Assembly (NCBI GenBank): GCA_029261855.1
Contig: JAJDAN010000024.1
Span: 177,952-241,951 of the forward strand
Direction: 5' to 3'
DNA: 64,000 nt
Source of the DNA: Deltaproteobacteria bacterium
GTDB taxonomy: Bacteria > Myxococcota_A > UBA9160 > UBA4427
Both the position numbers and the translations under genes were made by a program. The notes under the pieces were generated by a model, which saw only the letters and a list, made by a program, of their open reading frames with translations, did no database searches and was not told the origin of the DNA. Shown here one piece after another: positions 63,183 through 64,000 of this stretch (position 1 is the first letter of the stretch; each line of letters opens with the position of its first letter).

Positions 63183-64000
63183 TTGGCCAGGCAGCGAAAA
63201 CGCGGGGGCTGGTTGTCGTCCATCCTGGGCGGCGCCTCTGGCGACCCTCCCGGCACGACCTACGAGCTGCACGTGCTCGAGGGCGCGGACAGCGGAGCGG
63301 TCTTTCCCCTCGACCAGCCGCAGCTGCAGATCGGTCGTCGGGTCCCCGGCGAGAACGCGGTCGGGATCGGGCTGAGCGATCGGTCCGTGTCCGCAAGGCA
63401 CGCTCTCGTGAGCTGCGAGGACGGGCAGGTCAGCGTCGAGCACCTGCCCTCGGCCACGAACCCGACCCTCGTCAACGGGCGACGCGTCAAGCGCAAGCAG
63501 GTCCGCGACGGCGACCGGATCGTGCTGGGCCTGGTGGTGCTCGAGCTGCGCGCGAAGCGACCGCCCGCCCAATTGAGGGAAGAAACGCGGGAAGAGACGC
63601 GCCAGCAGAAGGGCCGAGAGAAGAAAACGGTGGGGCGCGTCCCCCGGTCCGAAATCGAGACCGACCCCTTGAACGTGCACGGAGAGCTCGTCCTGCGAGA
63701 GGGAATCGAGGGGCTGATCGGCAGCCGCTTCCCCTTGACCCAGCGGCGCACCTCGATCGGGCGCGAAGATGATTGCGACATCGTTCTGGAGGTCACGTCC
63801 ATCTCGCGGGCTCACGCGGCGCTAGTTTGGGAAGACGAGCAGCTCGTGCTGATACACGAGAGCGCCGTGAACCCGACGCACGTGAACGGCATGCCCGTCC
63901 GCGACCGCCGCCGGCTCTTCCACGGAGACGAGGTCCGGATTTCCGAACGTGTCGTCTTCGAGGTCGTGCTGGAGGCGGCAGACGAGCCGGCCGCGCCGGC
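63183..64000 (+). CDS. twin FHA-domain protein (3' partial)
   Basis: At least 272 residues, cut by the window's right edge. Two forkhead-associated domains are readable: the first at about 20-115 (LQIGRR, SARHALVS, NGRRV) and the second at about 170-262 (TSIGREDDCDIVL, SISRAHAALVW, HVNGMPV). Both keep the GR, SxxH and NG phosphothreonine-binding residues (SARH, SRAH, NG). They are joined by a Glu/Arg/Lys-rich linker. FHA domains bind phospho-Thr, so a Ser/Thr kinase is expected nearby, perhaps just outside. TTG at 63183 follows a GGGGAG site; no ATG-initiated frame covers it. Confidence 0.85.
   Translation, partial: MARQRKRGGWLSSILGGASGDPPGTTYELHVLEGADSGAVFPLDQPQLQIGRRVPGENAVGIGLSDRSVSARHALVSCEDGQVSVEHLPSATNPTLVNGRRVKRKQVRDGDRIVLGLVVLELRAKRPPAQLREETREETRQQKGREKKTVGRVPRSEIETDPLNVHGELVLREGIEGLIGSRFPLTQRRTSIGREDDCDIVLEVTSISRAHAALVWEDEQLVLIHESAVNPTHVNGMPVRDRRRLFHGDEVRISERVVFEVVLEAADEPAAP

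Overview
The window is one contiguous piece of a high-GC bacterial chromosome. The genes are densely packed, codon use is GC-rich, and every neighbour looks chromosomal; I see no rRNA, tRNA, CRISPR array, insertion sequence, phage module or replication origin. Lipoprotein signals, an RND pump with its periplasmic adaptor, a likely outer-membrane barrel and a cbb3 oxidase show a Gram-negative, respiring, probably aerobic or microaerophilic organism. A DUF4215-type Cys-rich repeat, a PEP-CTERM-like sorting tail, luciferase-like monooxygenases, a PRISE-type SDR and ACAD10-like phosphotransferases together suggest an environmental deltaproteobacterium in the broad sense (Myxococcota, Binatota or relatives). 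That placement is inference.

Layout. 1-9 kb: a CPA2 antiporter cut by the left edge; a minus-strand operon of APC permease, luciferase-like monooxygenase, acetoacetate-decarboxylase-like protein and TPR lipoprotein; a hydrolase; and an ATPase-only Hsp70 coupled to a PilZ-like protein. 9-24 kb: a Gfo/Idh oxidoreductase, 3D-domain and lipase-like operon; a cell-surface or lipid-modification cluster (FkbM-type methyltransferase, DprE1-like FAD oxidase, three kinase-fold proteins, GT87 glycosyltransferase); xthA; a sigma-54-driven TPR lipoprotein; and an M20 peptidase. 24-34.5 kb: an RND efflux operon behind a TetR repressor with readable promoter and tandem operators, a quinone reductase, a stand-alone gcvP and an arylamine N-acetyltransferase-like gene. 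34.5-48.5 kb: a mosaic secreted multicopper oxidase, a beta-helix protein, an outer-membrane barrel protein, the complete ccoNOQP-ccoGHIS cluster and a PRISE reductase. 48.5-59.8 kb: a sigma-54 activator, then a sigma-54 promoter with an upstream palindrome driving an ECF sigma factor, GST and flavoprotein operon; a Kv-type K+ channel; and several stand-alone metabolic enzymes. 59.8-64 kb: a MotA/ZorA-like membrane protein, an OmpA/ZorB-like protein, a VOC protein and a twin-FHA protein cut by the right edge.

Three themes stand out. First, about ten genes that begin transcripts have a TANNNT box a few bases before the start codon and no Shine-Dalgarno, which is the signature of leaderless mRNAs. 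Second, one perfect and two near-perfect sigma-54 promoters accompany a sigma-54 activator gene, outlining a small regulon for envelope proteins and an ECF sigma factor. Third, the ZorA/ZorB-like pair next to an FHA protein lacks the known Zorya effectors within view and is the best candidate for an undescribed module. At least twelve gene pairs overlap by four bases (NTGA), so most operon boundaries and start codons are well fixed.
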